A stretch of DNA of 64,000 bases from Verrucomicrobiota bacterium. Lineage in GTDB: Bacteria; Verrucomicrobiota; Verrucomicrobiia; Verrucomicrobiales; Akkermansiaceae. The position numbers and the translations under genes were made by a program. The notes under the pieces are model-generated. The model saw only the letters and a list, made by a program, of their open reading frames with translations. It did not search any database and was not told the DNA's origin. Positions 46,300-55,585 of the stretch are shown here, one piece after another (positions within the stretch are counted from its first letter, which is position 1; each line of letters opens with the position of its first letter). Location: contig JAURPJ010000112.1 of NCBI GenBank assembly GCA_030835305.1, forward strand, positions 31,999 to 95,998, written 5' to 3'.

Positions 46300-48186
46300 A
46301 TGCTGACGGTCCCTATGGTAGAAACCTGGCAACAAATTGCTCTCGGAGTGCTCGTTCTTCTCGTTTTCACGAGCTTTATCAAGGAATGGGTTTCGCCCGA
46401 AGTTGTGGCGCTGGGTGCATTGGTAGCCTGTGTTTTGATTGGGGTTTTGCCGATAGCAGTTCCGGAGCCACCACCTGATTTGGAGGGGCAGGCATTAGTG
46501 AACGCGTTACGTGTTTTTAAAGCAGATGCGCTGCGAGTCTTCGCACATCCTGCTCCGATTACGGTGGCGTGTATGTTTGTCTTAAGCGCAGCCTTGGAGC
46601 GCACTGGGGTGATCGAAATTCTCGGACATTGGTTCGAGCGGACAGCAGGGAGAAGTCCAACGCGGATGTTGATGATGATGATTCTCATCGTAGCCGGTCT
46701 CTCGGCTTTTATGAACAACACCCCGGTGGTGGTGGTCTTTTTGCCCATCGTCCTTGGGATTTGCCGGCGTAAGGATTGGCGGGCTTCTAAATACCTCATC
46801 CCGCTTTCGTATGCCGCGATCGTTGGCGGAACGATTACCATTATTGGGACCTCGACCAATCTCGTGGCATCGGGAATCGCCGCCACTTACAGCCCGGATT
46901 ACGCCTTTGGCTTTTTCGATGTTACCCCGCTGGGCCTCGTCTTTGTCGCAATCACTTTCATTTATCTTGTGACGGTTGGTCAAAAAGTCCTGCCAGACCG
47001 GGTCACCTTGGCCGCGCTCATCGACAGTAAAGACTCACGCGAGTTTATTACTCGTGCATTCGTGTCCAAGGAGTCACCACTCATCGGGCAAAAGGTCATT
47101 GAATCTTCGCTCAAGAAGATGAAGAAAGCCCGGATTATTGACGTGGTTCGCAACGGCAATCGTGTTCTTCAAGGGCTGGATAAGGTGGTCTTCGAAGAAG
47201 GCGATGAGATTCTCATCAAGGGAAGGCTGGGGGATTTAATGGGTTTGTCCGACCAAGGCGGAATCACGCAAGGGACGCCAGATCAGCTTGGATTGGAGGA
47301 TGTTCGTACTGAGTCCGCAGTGATGATGGAAGGTATCATTGGTCCGGATTCCTCGCTCGCTGGGAAAAGCCTGAAGGAACTCAATTTCCGTCAAAAATTT
47401 GGGGTCATTATCGCTGCGGTGCACCGACGTGGTCGCAATCTTCGCGAGCGATTCGAAGACGTAAAACTCGCTTTTGGAGACACGCTTCTGGTGCAAGGCC
47501 CGGCCCGGCGTATGCAGGGGCTTTTTGAACTGAAGGATTTTGTGAACCTGAGCGAGCCCAAGGATGCAGCGATCCGCGTAAATAAAGCGCCCTTTGCAAT
47601 CATAGCGATTTCGGCCTTCATGGTCGTCGGCCTGCTTTCGGGAATCGAGGTCATTCCTGATATTCCAATCGTGCAGGTGGCCTTGTGTGCGGCGCTTTTC
47701 GTCTTACTGACCGGCTGTATCGACCCTTCTGAAGCGTATCAATCTGTTGAGTGGAAGGTCTTATTTCTAATCATTGGTATGCTTGGCTTGGGGCAGGCCT
47801 TGCAATATTCCGGAGTTGCCAAACTTCTGTCGATGAATGTCGTAAATGCCACCAACGGTATAGATCCACGTATTTTGATCGCTCTGATTTACCTGCTGGC
47901 GGCAGTCATGACTGAAATGGTGAGCAATAATGCAGTTGCAGTTTTGCTGACGCCGATAGGGATTATGGTTGGGATGGAACTAGGCTTGTGTCCGAAGCCG
48001 TTTATCGCAGCGGTTATGTTCGGTGCGTCGGCCAGTTTCGCAACCCCGATCGGGTACCAGACGAATACTTTCGTTTATGGAGCGGGGGGCTATAAATTCG
48101 GCGACTTCTTCCGGGCAGGATTCCCCTTGGCCGTAATTCTGTGGGTTGTGGCGTCCATTCTCATTCCAGTCATTTGGCCTTTATGA
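46300..48186 (+). CDS. SLC13/DASS-type anion permease with two TrkA-C domains
   Basis: About 628 residues; ATG 46300 or 46315 could be the start, both after a longer in-frame TTG. Residues ~5-230 are transmembrane helices with the family loops AGLSAFMNNTPVVVVFLPIV and IIGTSTNLVASGIA. Residues ~240-320 and ~335-415 are two TrkA-C (RCK_C) domains (FVSKESPLIGQKVIESSLKK; IIGPDSSLAGKSLKELNFRQ), which in this group bind ligands in the cytoplasm. More helices follow, with VSNNAVAVLLTPIGIMVGME and ATPIGYQTNTFVYGAGGYKF. The family moves sulfate, dicarboxylates or similar anions with Na+. The substrate is not set by sequence. Confidence 0.85.
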   Translation: MLTVPMVETWQQIALGVLVLLVFTSFIKEWVSPEVVALGALVACVLIGVLPIAVPEPPPDLEGQALVNALRVFKADALRVFAHPAPITVACMFVLSAALERTGVIEILGHWFERTAGRSPTRMLMMMILIVAGLSAFMNNTPVVVVFLPIVLGICRRKDWRASKYLIPLSYAAIVGGTITIIGTSTNLVASGIAATYSPDYAFGFFDVTPLGLVFVAITFIYLVTVGQKVLPDRVTLAALIDSKDSREFITRAFVSKESPLIGQKVIESSLKKMKKARIIDVVRNGNRVLQGLDKVVFEEGDEILIKGRLGDLMGLSDQGGITQGTPDQLGLEDVRTESAVMMEGIIGPDSSLAGKSLKELNFRQKFGVIIAAVHRRGRNLRERFEDVKLAFGDTLLVQGPARRMQGLFELKDFVNLSEPKDAAIRVNKAPFAIIAISAFMVVGLLSGIEVIPDIPIVQVALCAALFVLLTGCIDPSEAYQSVEWKVLFLIIGMLGLGQALQYSGVAKLLSMNVVNATNGIDPRILIALIYLLAAVMTEMVSNNAVAVLLTPIGIMVGMELGLCPKPFIAAVMFGASASFATPIGYQTNTFVYGAGGYKFGDFFRAGFPLAVILWVVASILIPVIWPL

Positions 48187-48192
48187 AAAAAT

Positions 48193-48226
48193 CCACCTGA
48201 CATCCATTGACCAACTGGCCAGGTGG
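48193..48226. terminator. Possible hairpin between the permease and mdh
   Basis: CCACCTG (48193-48199) and CAGGTGG (48220-48226) form a perfect seven-base-pair stem with a 20-base loop just past the permease stop. There is no U tract on the plus strand, so it may be a weak terminator or part of the mdh leader. Confidence 0.35.
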
Positions 48227-48245
48227 GAGTAAGCAAGGTTCGTTT

Positions 48246-49232
48246 ATGAAAGCTCCAATCACTGTTTCGGTCACAGGTGCCGCCGGCCAAATCGGCTACG
48301 CTCTTCTTGCTCGCATTGCCTCCGGCTCGATGTTCGGACCGGACCAGCCTGTGAATCTCCGTTTGATAGAAATCGAGCCTGCCATGGGCGCCCTTGAAGG
48401 CACAGTTATGGAACTCGATGACTGCGCATTTCCTCTCCTCAATGAGATCGTGCCGACTTGCGATTTAGCCGAGGGTTTCCGCGGCACCAATTGGGCGCTT
48501 CTCGTGGGCTCCGTTCCGCGCAAAGCGGGTATGGAGCGTAACGATCTCCTTGGCATTAATGGAAAGATTTTCACCGGCCAAGGCGAGGCCATCGCCGCGA
48601 ATGCTGCTTCCGACGTTCGCACCCTCGTGGTCGGAAACCCTTGCAACACCAACTGCCTCATCGCGATGAACAACGCGGTGGGCATTTCGAAGCAGCAGTT
48701 TTTCGCTATGACTCGTCTCGATGAAAACCGCGCCAAGAGTCAACTCGCTGCGAAGGCCTGCGTTCACAGCAGTGACGTCACCAACCTCTGTATTTGGGGG
48801 AATCACTCCGCGACCCAATATCCCGATTTCACCAACGCCAAAATCAAAGGCCAGCCTGTTACCGAAGTTATTACCGACCGGGACTGGCTTGAAGGCGAGT
48901 TCATTTCTATCGTCCAGCAGCGCGGTGCCGCCATCATCAAGGCGCGCGGAGCCAGCTCGGCTGCCTCCGCTGCTAATGGCGTGGTCGATACCGTCCGCTC
49001 GATCGTCACTCCAACGCCTGAAGGAGATTGGACCAGCGTAGCTGTTTGCTCTGACGGATCGTATGGCATTCCCGAAGGACTAATTGCCTCAATGCCCATC
49101 CGGACCGACGGTTCGACTTGGGAGGTCGTGCAAGGCGTAGAACTCGATGACTTCTCCCGGGCCAAGGTGGATGCATCGGTCGCCGAACTCGCCAGTGAAC
49201 GTGAGGCGGTTGCTGATCTCCTTCCTTCCTAA
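48246..49232 (+). CDS. mdh: Malate dehydrogenase
   Basis: 328 residues from ATG 48246 (an in-frame upstream start at 48207 lacks a family match). It interconverts malate and oxaloacetate with NAD in the TCA cycle. The NAD site is [19 protein letters not shown]. Substrate arginines lie in [20 protein letters not shown] and the catalytic His in [27 protein letters not shown] and the long C-terminal form place it in the class close to cytosolic MDH (COG0039 relatives such as in Corynebacterium), not the lactate-dehydrogenase-like class. Ends 15 nt before thiG. Confidence 0.93.
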   Translation: MKAPITVSVTGAAGQIGYALLARIASGSMFGPDQPVNLRLIEIEPAMGALEGTVMELDDCAFPLLNEIVPTCDLAEGFRGTNWALLVGSVPRKAGMERNDLLGINGKIFTGQGEAIAANAASDVRTLVVGNPCNTNCLIAMNNAVGISKQQFFAMTRLDENRAKSQLAAKACVHSSDVTNLCIWGNHSATQYPDFTNAKIKGQPVTEVITDRDWLEGEFISIVQQRGAAIIKARGASSAASAANGVVDTVRSIVTPTPEGDWTSVAVCSDGSYGIPEGLIASMPIRTDGSTWEVVQGVELDDFSRAKVDASVAELASEREAVADLLPS

Positions 49233-49247
49233 ATACTTTTTGCTTTT

Positions 49248-50039
49248 ATGGCATCACCATTGGTCATTGCTGGTCGCGAGTTCAACTCGCGACTCATGCT
49301 TGGAACGGGAAAGTTTCCGTCGAACGAACTGATGCGTGATGCTCTGGCCGCTTCCGGGGCCGAAATCGTTACGGTGGCCCTGAGACGAGCTGATCTTAGT
49401 GGTCAATCCGATCCTTTCGCCAATATTCTCGATTTTATCGATCCTGAAAAATATCTTCTTCTTCCCAACACAAGTGGAGCGATGAACGCCGAAGAAGCGG
49501 TCCGCTTGGCCCGCTTGGCGGCAGCGGCAGGTCTTCCGAAATGGGTGAAGCTTGAGATCCACCCGGATCCTACCTATCTATTGCCGGACCCCATCGAAAC
49601 TCTGAAGGCGGCTGAAGTTTTGGTGAAGGACGGGTTCACTGTTCTGCCCTACATTAATGCCGATCCGGTCTTAGCAAAGCGCTTGCAGGAAGCCGGAACA
49701 GCGACTGTCATGCCTCTCGGTGCCCCGATCGGCAGCAACAAAGGGGTCGCGACGCGAGATCAAATTCGAATCATTATTGATCAGGCCCAGGTGCCGGTCG
49801 TTGTGGATGCCGGGATTGGGGCACCAAGTCACGCTGCTGAAGCAATGGAGTTGGGTGCTGATGCCGTTCTCGTTAATACCGCCATCGCAATCGCCTCCGA
49901 CCCGTGCCGGATGGGTAAGGCCTTTAGTTTGGCAGTCATGGCAGGGCGTGACGCCTTTGAAATAGGACTTCCCGAGATGCTGAATGATGCTTCGGCCACC
50001 AGTCCTCTCACCGGATTTCTGACTGATTTTTTGCCGTAA
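49248..50039 (+). CDS. thiG: Thiazole synthase
   Basis: 263 residues, full length. ThiG makes the thiazole of thiamin from deoxyxylulose phosphate, dehydroglycine and ThiS thiocarboxylate. Visible motifs: [48 protein letters not shown], the Schiff-base Lys in [17 protein letters not shown], and [13 protein letters not shown] with [20 protein letters not shown] for the phosphate site. It stands 15 nt after mdh; no ThiS or other thi gene and no TPP riboswitch is close, which means the pathway genes are spread. Confidence 0.94.
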   Translation: MASPLVIAGREFNSRLMLGTGKFPSNELMRDALAASGAEIVTVALRRADLSGQSDPFANILDFIDPEKYLLLPNTSGAMNAEEAVRLARLAAAAGLPKWVKLEIHPDPTYLLPDPIETLKAAEVLVKDGFTVLPYINADPVLAKRLQEAGTATVMPLGAPIGSNKGVATRDQIRIIIDQAQVPVVVDAGIGAPSHAAEAMELGADAVLVNTAIAIASDPCRMGKAFSLAVMAGRDAFEIGLPEMLNDASATSPLTGFLTDFLP

Positions 50040-50131
50040 GAGGCTCTTCGAAGAAGTTGTTGTGTTGGGGTGTCTTCGGCAATCCCGCTGAAATCTTTGT
50101 TTTACGGGGTTTTTACTATCGAAAAAATAAA

Positions 50132-50155
50132 TATCCCCTATCATTTGGGGGGATA
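50132..50155. other. Inverted repeat upstream of the AI-2E family gene
   Basis: TATCCCC (50132-50138) and GGGGATA (50149-50155) form a perfect seven-base-pair hairpin with a 10-base loop, between thiG and the ATG at 50189. It is too far from a U tract to be a standard terminator and could be an operator or leader element. Low certainty. Confidence 0.3.
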
Positions 50156-50188
50156 GTTTATGAAGAGACTACCCGTGAGTTCACTCTT

Positions 50189-51361
50189 ATGCCTGACCAA
50201 GCAACAAAGCTGCAAGCGACCCGTATTTTGCTGACCGCTGCGGCTGTCGTTATTTTGGTCACCGGTCTGAAGCTGGGGCAGTCATTCTTCATTCCGGTTT
50301 TACTTGCAGGTTTTATTGCAACTGTCTCATTTCCAATTACTTATTGGCTTCGGAGGCACCGTGTTCCACGACCCATCGCCGTCCTTTTGACTGTGCTTGT
50401 GGACTTCGCGTTTCTGACTGGAGTCGTCATCATTGTCATCACCCTCACAGGTGATTTGGAGTCAAAATGGCAGGACAAGTATTATCCTGCGATGGAGACC
50501 AAGATCGAAGAGATTAGAGAGACGGCTGTGACGACTCTCGAAAAATTAAAGATTCCGGATGCCCAAAAAACAGTCGATAATTACGCTACCATCGAAATTC
50601 CTGCCCAAATTGGAAAAAGTTTCGACCCTTTCGACCTTGGCAAAGATGTTGCGGTCCGGGTTCTTGGATTTCTTGGATCGACCCTTTTGATTCTGATTCT
50701 GACCGTTTTCATGTTGAGCGAGGCACGTATGTTTAGCGGTCGGGTGAATGCCATTCTTGAAGCGCGCGGTCCAAATTTAGATCGTTTGTTGAACTCTACT
50801 GCGGATATCCAGCGGTATCTGGCGATGAAGACCGTCGTGAGTCTTGCCACCGGTGTTCTTGCCGGTTTCTTGTGCTGGGCGGCAGGATTGGACTTCTACG
50901 TGTTGTGGGGGATCTTGGCATTTGCCCTTAACTTTATCCCCGTGCTCGGTTCAATCATAGCGGGGATTCCTCCTTTTGTTCTGGCTTTTCTGGTGGACGG
51001 GGGACCCAGCGCACTGGCAGTAGGGGTCGGCTATGTTTCCATCAATATTTTCCTAGGCAACTTCCTCGAGCCCATGCTGATGGGGCGACGTTTTGGTCTT
51101 TCGACTTTGGTTGTCATTATTTCGGTTCTTTTCTGGGGATTTGTGTGGGGCGGCGTTGGAATGTTTCTTGCTGTTCCGCTAACAATGGTTCTCAAGGTTA
51201 TGCTCGATAACTCCGAAGAGCTGCGCTGGATTGCTGTTGCCATTACAAAAGAGAAACCTGATTCGATATTGAATCTCCACGAAATTGATACAGCCCTCGA
51301 GTCCTTACCGCCGCGAGATCAGGTTGATTTATCTGGAGTGACGACCGAAAGGCGGAGCTAG
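50189..51361 (+). CDS. AI-2E (PerM) family membrane protein
   Basis: About 390 residues from ATG 50189; a longer in-frame start at 50057 would add residues without membrane character. It shows the family's eight-helix plan: two N-terminal helices (ILLTAAAVVILVTGLKLGQS; FIPVLLAGFIATVSFPITYW), a helical soluble domain (~75-165), and C-terminal helices with AFALNFIPVLGSIIAGIPPF and FWGFVWGGVGMFLAVPLTMV. Members export autoinducer-2 (TqsA) or act as Na+/H+ antiporters; no particular substrate is readable. Confidence 0.85.
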   Translation: MPDQATKLQATRILLTAAAVVILVTGLKLGQSFFIPVLLAGFIATVSFPITYWLRRHRVPRPIAVLLTVLVDFAFLTGVVIIVITLTGDLESKWQDKYYPAMETKIEEIRETAVTTLEKLKIPDAQKTVDNYATIEIPAQIGKSFDPFDLGKDVAVRVLGFLGSTLLILILTVFMLSEARMFSGRVNAILEARGPNLDRLLNSTADIQRYLAMKTVVSLATGVLAGFLCWAAGLDFYVLWGILAFALNFIPVLGSIIAGIPPFVLAFLVDGGPSALAVGVGYVSINIFLGNFLEPMLMGRRFGLSTLVVIISVLFWGFVWGGVGMFLAVPLTMVLKVMLDNSEELRWIAVAITKEKPDSILNLHEIDTALESLPPRDQVDLSGVTTERRS

Positions 51362-51407
51362 CTCGCGGGATGGTTGCCTTCCCGAATTGATGCGGTAGGA
51401 TCTCCGC

Positions 51408-52421
51408 GTGCGGAAAACCGGGGTACAAAAATTAGCCTTCCTGTCGATCATTCTCCTGATCATCCTGATTTTTGCCGGAGCGATCGTTAGAGTCACCGGT
51501 TCTGGCTTGGGATGTCCCGACTGGCCAACCTGCTGGGGCGAATTGGTGCCACCAACCAGTATCGAGCAGGTGGATGAGGCCTACCTTGAAGAAAAACTGC
51601 CAAGGTTCAAAAAATCGGCAAAACGTTTCGGGCGCGATCCCGATGAGATTACGGTGGCGAAACTCCTCGAAGAATATGATCCGGTCCAAACTTGGATCGA
51701 GTTTACCAATCGATTGCTGGCTTTACCGGTTCTGTTGGCGAATTTCCTGCTAATGATTGTATGTATTTTAACCGTGTTACAGGGGCAAGGTGCAGAGAAT
51801 ACTCGGACTTTTCTTGTAGGTGGGATATTATCGTTTCTGCTCGTAATTATCAGCGCACTGACCGGGATTGTAGTGGTCGCCAGTGGTTTACGATCCGGAG
51901 TGGTGACTATCCATATGGCGTTGGCCTTCCTTCAACTCTTTGTCTTAACCTACCTTTACTGGGGTGGGATTCGCCCCACGACTGCACGGGCCCACGTCGC
52001 GGGTGCAAGTCGACCACAGGTTATGATTTTGTTAGTCTGTGTGATGCTTGAATGGGCGATGGGGTCGCAAATTCGGGAGGTGACAGACAAGCTGATGATG
52101 GAGCGCGGAATTGGATCCCGGGGAACTTGGATTGATGAGATTTCCGGGTCTTTGATCTATCTCATTCATCGAAGCTTTTCTTGGTCTATCTTAATCGCAG
52201 CACTTTGGCTGGGATACAAATCGAAATGGAGTGGGTTTGTTCCGCGCTTGGTTTTGGGGTTAGTTTTTTCGCTGATGGTGATGGGCTTGATTTTAAGCAC
52301 CTCGGGGATTCATGCCGTGGTACAGGTTCTCCATGTCGGAGCAGCTGGAGCACTGGTGGCAGCCGTTTACTATTGGTGGCTGGCTGCCAAACCCATGAAC
52401 GAGGGAGGCTCGCGTGGATGA
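51408..52421 (+). CDS. ctaA: Heme A synthase-type protein (CtaA/Cox15)
   Basis: 337 residues from GTG 51408. It oxidises heme O to heme A for cytochrome oxidase. The N-terminal helix ends in GAIVRVTGSGLGCPDWPTCW, the family signature with paired Cys residues. Haem His ligands are likely in EFTNRLLALPVLLANFLL (replacing EHxHR) and the ESMIHR-like IYLIHRSFSWSILIA and GIHAVVQVLHV segments. It has eight helices. A loop of ~50 residues after CWG, with EEKLPRFKKSAKRFGRDPDE, is longer than in Bacillus CtaA. The region where EHIHR is usual reads WIEFTNRLLAL, so the first His may be lost; check the alignment. Confidence 0.85.
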   Translation: MRKTGVQKLAFLSIILLIILIFAGAIVRVTGSGLGCPDWPTCWGELVPPTSIEQVDEAYLEEKLPRFKKSAKRFGRDPDEITVAKLLEEYDPVQTWIEFTNRLLALPVLLANFLLMIVCILTVLQGQGAENTRTFLVGGILSFLLVIISALTGIVVVASGLRSGVVTIHMALAFLQLFVLTYLYWGGIRPTTARAHVAGASRPQVMILLVCVMLEWAMGSQIREVTDKLMMERGIGSRGTWIDEISGSLIYLIHRSFSWSILIAALWLGYKSKWSGFVPRLVLGLVFSLMVMGLILSTSGIHAVVQVLHVGAAGALVAAVYYWWLAAKPMNEGGSRG

Positions 52422-53625
52422 GAATGATTACCGGGCGCGTACCTTTCGTCTCGAAAATTTAAGGGCCTTTCCGGCCGGAGTTGTCGAAACACTAAGCACG
52501 ACCTTTTCCATCTTGATCGCAAATCGTGTATTCGAAGCAGGAGGTCTCGCAAAGGCCTGTTTGGTTGCTCTCCCAAGTTTTGGCTTGTTGTTGAGTCTTT
52601 TTGTGATTCAGGCCGTTCGACGCAGCGGTCTCTCGGCTAATCGGATGTTGGCGATCATTTTCGGAATCTCCGGAGTGGGATTTACCATCAGTTCATTCGC
52701 GGGGGATCGATTTGCGATTTACATGTTTGGCATGGTGATCGCTTTGATCACCGTGACTCTGAATCTTCCGCTTTTCTCTCAAATCTATCGCAGGCACTAT
52801 CCCAACGAGGTCCGGGGTAAGTTGTTTTCAATAACGGCTTTCACGAGAAAAGTATACGCGATTGGGACCGCTTTTTTCTTTGGTTGGTTGCTGACGCTTT
52901 CGCTTGATTACTATCCTTGGTTACTCAGGATTTATGCAGGAGCATCATTTATGATGGCCGGGTGTGTTCTTGCGATTGAAAGGGTGACCTTGAGCCGTTC
53001 CAGGAGAGTGAAGCTTTTTGATGCCTTTCGTCATGCCGGAGAAAATCAGCGTTTTCGGAGATTGCTGGTATCCTGGATGATTCTTGGGACCGGGAATCTC
53101 CTCTCGTTTTCACTCTTCGTAGAATACATTACGAACAAGCAATACGGGTTAGACCTCAGTGAAAACCATGTCAGTTTCATAACGACTGTTATTCCCGAAA
53201 CGTGCTTTTTCGTTTTTGTCTTGGTTTGGGGAAGGCTCTTTGATCGTCTCGATTTCTATATTCTGCGTTGTATTCTGAACGTATTTTTTGCAGCGGGGAT
53301 CATTTTCTATTATATGGGCGACGGTCTGTGGGCTCTCTATATTGGGATTGGATTACACGGGGTGGCGAAGGCTGGAGGAAATGTCGTCTGGAGTCTCTGG
53401 GTGACCAAGTTTGCGGATGCTGAACATGTCGCTGAGTATATGAGCGTGCATACTTTTTTGACAGGATGCCGGGGAGTGCTCGCTCCCTTTCTGGCTTTTC
53501 CTCTTGCGGCGGCGTTCGGGCCAATCTGGGTGGGAAGGATCTCAGTGACCCTAATTGCCATCGCTACCGTGATCATCATTAATGAAATAAAAACGAAAGA
53601 TCGATGTTTGCCAGCGCCCAATTGA
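52414..53625 (+). CDS. MFS-type transporter
   Basis: 403 residues, with GTG start at 52414 overlapping the end of ctaA by 8 nt. About ten to twelve hydrophobic helices are visible, with a central charged loop near residues 190-215 (LSRSRRVKLFDAFRHAGENQ) splitting the two halves, as in the major facilitator superfamily. YRRHYPNEVRGKLFSITAFT in the loop after helix 3-4 is the MFS motif A-like segment. Substrate unknown. The overlap with ctaA suggests coupled translation. Confidence 0.75.
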   Translation: MDENDYRARTFRLENLRAFPAGVVETLSTTFSILIANRVFEAGGLAKACLVALPSFGLLLSLFVIQAVRRSGLSANRMLAIIFGISGVGFTISSFAGDRFAIYMFGMVIALITVTLNLPLFSQIYRRHYPNEVRGKLFSITAFTRKVYAIGTAFFFGWLLTLSLDYYPWLLRIYAGASFMMAGCVLAIERVTLSRSRRVKLFDAFRHAGENQRFRRLLVSWMILGTGNLLSFSLFVEYITNKQYGLDLSENHVSFITTVIPETCFFVFVLVWGRLFDRLDFYILRCILNVFFAAGIIFYYMGDGLWALYIGIGLHGVAKAGGNVVWSLWVTKFADAEHVAEYMSVHTFLTGCRGVLAPFLAFPLAAAFGPIWVGRISVTLIAIATVIIINEIKTKDRCLPAPN

Positions 53626-53916
53626 TTCGCAGTATCCGCGCAGTTAGCGGGAAAAACTTGATCTCCCATGACCGTGGCCTCGTAGTATGCGAGCACACTC
53701 GATGCCTATATTGGACAGCTCAAGAAGAGCGGGGACTTGGCTGGCTACTCAACCATATAGTGACGGCAAGCGCAGCCCAAAATGCCACAAGCTACTCAGC
53801 TTCGCTTATCTGAACCCAAAAGAACTTGGCGAGAACGGCGCGCTGCAACCGCAAGTCCAGCTAGTGCCAATAAAAGTGAGGTCCAAAAATCAGTTGCACC
53901 TCAGCCGAAGCTCAAA
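53626..53916. other. Stretch between the MFS gene and the first DUF2188 gene
   Basis: 291 nt. A reading frame runs in phase with the DUF2188 gene from ATG 53782 and adds a charged, low-complexity N-terminus (EPKRTWRERRAATASPASAN), but the sister gene begins at the equivalent of 53917, so this part is probably not coding. The words AAAATGCCACAA near 53779 and at 53914 recur, the mark of an earlier duplication. Confidence 0.4.
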
Positions 53917-54174
53917 ATGCCACAACCACCCGTTGCAACCTACCGAGTCGAATACGAGCCATCCCGTGGCTCATGGCTGCTGACTGGGCCGGTGGGTGCA
54001 AATGGTTGCCTGAGATATACAACCGCCCGGGATGCCGCTGAATACGCCCGTTGGGATGCCCGGGATAGTGGTGGCACCATTGATGTGTTTGACCAACGGG
54101 GGAGACTCTACCGGGTAATTAAGGTAAAGTCAGGTGATTCAGTAGATGCAGGCTTGGTTCTGCCTTCAATTTAA
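53917..54174 (+). CDS. DUF2188 domain protein, copy 1
   Basis: 85 residues from ATG 53917, the same length as the second copy. The body TYRVEYEPSRGSWLLTGPVG, then ARDAAEYARWDARDSGGTID and VFDQRGRLYRVIKV, follows the DUF2188 pattern (W-x-x-x-x, repeated strands, an A-x-x-x-A-R helix). No signal or membrane part. It lies 150 nt upstream of tRNA-Thr; the sister gene is on the other side, convergent. The function of DUF2188 is unknown. Confidence 0.68.
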   Translation: MPQPPVATYRVEYEPSRGSWLLTGPVGANGCLRYTTARDAAEYARWDARDSGGTIDVFDQRGRLYRVIKVKSGDSVDAGLVLPSI

Positions 54175-54328
54175 TCTTGATTCTCTCGGTGAAATAAGAG
54201 ACAGCATCTGCAGCCAGGCATTATGTCAGGCCTTGTTTTAAAGTGAATTTAAGGTGAGTGGAATTTTGAGATTTATTCTTAAGAAAACACACTTCGTAAA
54301 TCTCTCTAAATCAAAGGTTTATGGTTAA

Positions 54329-54404
54329 GCCGCCTTAGCTCAGTTGGTAGAGCTACTGATTTGTAATCAGTAGGTCGACGGTTCGAGTCCGTCAGGCGGC
54401 TCCA
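54329..54404 (+). tRNA. tRNA-Thr (anticodon TGT)
   Basis: GCCGCCTTAGCTCAGTTGGT begins a normal cloverleaf. The acceptor GCCGCCT pairs with AGGCGGC, the anticodon stem ACTGA-TCAGT holds the loop TTTGTAA (TGT, reads ACA), the T arm is GGTTCGAGTCC, and CCA is encoded. It sits in the loop of the DUF2188 inverted duplication. Confidence 0.95.
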
Positions 54405-54549
54405 TTTTAAAATGCTTTAAATCAGTGGGTTGCAGGGTGTTTCTTTGTTTGCGCCGCCTTCCCTAACTCACCAAAAATACCCTTAAAATGACCGTAAATG
54501 CAGGGTTTTGAAGCATCTATTGACGTAACTGTTGCGGTAATGATTTTGT

Positions 54550-54807
54550 CTAAACTGACGGCAGAACCAAGCCTGCATCTACTGAGTCATCAGCTTTGAC
54601 GCTAATTTCCCTAAAAAACTGGCCATTTTGGTCAAACACGTCAATGGTGCAGCGTGTATTACGGGCGTCCCAACGGGCGTATTTAGCGGCATCCCGGGCG
54701 TTTGTATATCTTAGGCAACCTTTTGCACCCACCGGGCCAGTCAGCAGCCATGAGCCACTAGATGGCTCGTATTCGACTCGGTAGGCTGGAACGGGTGCTT
54801 GTGACAT
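54550..54807 (-). CDS. DUF2188 domain protein, copy 2
   Basis: 85 residues. AYRVEYEPSSGSWLLTGPVG, GCLRYTNARDAAKYARWDAR and TIDVFDQNGQFFREISVKAD match copy 1 at roughly 80 percent of positions, with most changes in the second half. The frame is intact with a normal start, which suggests both copies are expressed or were until recently. It is convergent with copy 1 and divergent from the broken gene at 54851. Confidence 0.68.
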   Translation of the reverse strand: MSQAPVPAYRVEYEPSSGSWLLTGPVGAKGCLRYTNARDAAKYARWDARNTRCTIDVFDQNGQFFREISVKADDSVDAGLVLPSV

Positions 54808-54850
54808 TTTGAGCTTTGGCTGCCCGTTACCATATGCCTAAGCGGCGGTG

Positions 54851-55585
54851 ATGAAAATACTCATGACTCTTCTTTTATTGGCCATTGGGTTATTTTCAAA
54901 CGCAAGTGCATACGTCGTTTCATTTACGAACTTGCCCGAAGCTAATAATACAGCTGTCCCTATCTTAGATAATTTAGGAGCGCCCATTGCCGCGGGAGCA
55001 GGGTATGCAGCTGTAGGGACTTTTGAGTCTGTCCCAACTTCAGAAGAAGAAATTAAAAACACTTTCAGAGCCTTCGGCAATTGACCAACTAGTCTCAATG
55101 AAGCGCCATCTTTCTACCCTAATATTACGAACTACGGCTTCTTCCAGCTTTCCCACTCCGCACCGATTCCACACGGGACGGTTGGTGGACCAGTAGGCCA
55201 GAATATCTTTTTCGTTTTAGGGAGTGGAAGCTCGTTAGCTTGCTCGAGAGGATTCGCTGTTTTTGATTCTGGCTTGGTTTTCGGAACCGACGGTGCTGAT
55301 GGAGAAAGAAGGGTAGAAGTTAATATTACTAGCGAAACACTTACACCTGAATCGTTGGTTTACGGCCCACTTTGCCCGAATGTTATTACGGGACGTCTTG
55401 AACTCCCACTGAAACGCCTCGCCAATTTTAATCTCGATGCCCCCCGTCGGTTCGCTCGTGTTGGTTTTTTGAAGCATGATCGACTGGCCGGACAGAGCGT
55501 GAGTTCCTGCGGAAGTCACCGCCAGAGGAGCCGCAAAATGGCTCCCTCCAGTAGCCCCAAATATTGGAGTAAGATTCGTGATTAA
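54851..55585 (+). pseudogene. Secreted protein gene of PEP-CTERM substrate type, broken by an in-frame TGA
   Basis: ATG 54851 opens a signal peptide (MKILMTLLLLAIGLFSNASA). The part YVVSFTNLPEANNTAVPILD, then AAVGTFESVPTSEEEIKNTF, resembles the N-terminal domain of PEP-CTERM proteins. TGA at 55082-55084 follows, and the same frame continues with SLNEAPSFYPNITNYGFFQL, SHSAPIPHGTVGGPVGQNIF and FVLGSGSSLACSRGFAVFDS, typical of that domain. Past about 55380 the frame stays open to 55585 but no longer looks like protein, and no PEP-CTERM anchor is seen. Likely inactive. Confidence 0.58.

Larger units (their letters stand above)
53895..54830. repeat. Inverted duplication around tRNA-Thr
   Basis: The gene at 53917-54174 and the gene at 54550-54807 (opposite strand) share most bases as an inverted repeat, including the short upstream box AAGCTCAAAATG and the end GATGCAGGCTTGGTTCTGCC. 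tRNA-Thr and ~140-150 nt on each side lie between. The duplicates differ at scattered positions, so the duplication is not recent. No integrase, transposase or tRNA-end direct repeat was found. Confidence 0.7.

Noticed and set aside
49233..49260. TPP riboswitch ahead of thiG
   Set aside because: Only 15 nt separate mdh from thiG, too short for the RNA, and no CTGAGA box is present.
54329..54404. Prophage or integrative element at tRNA-Thr
   Set aside because: No integrase, phage gene or repeat of the tRNA end was found within the window; only the DUF2188 duplication is there.
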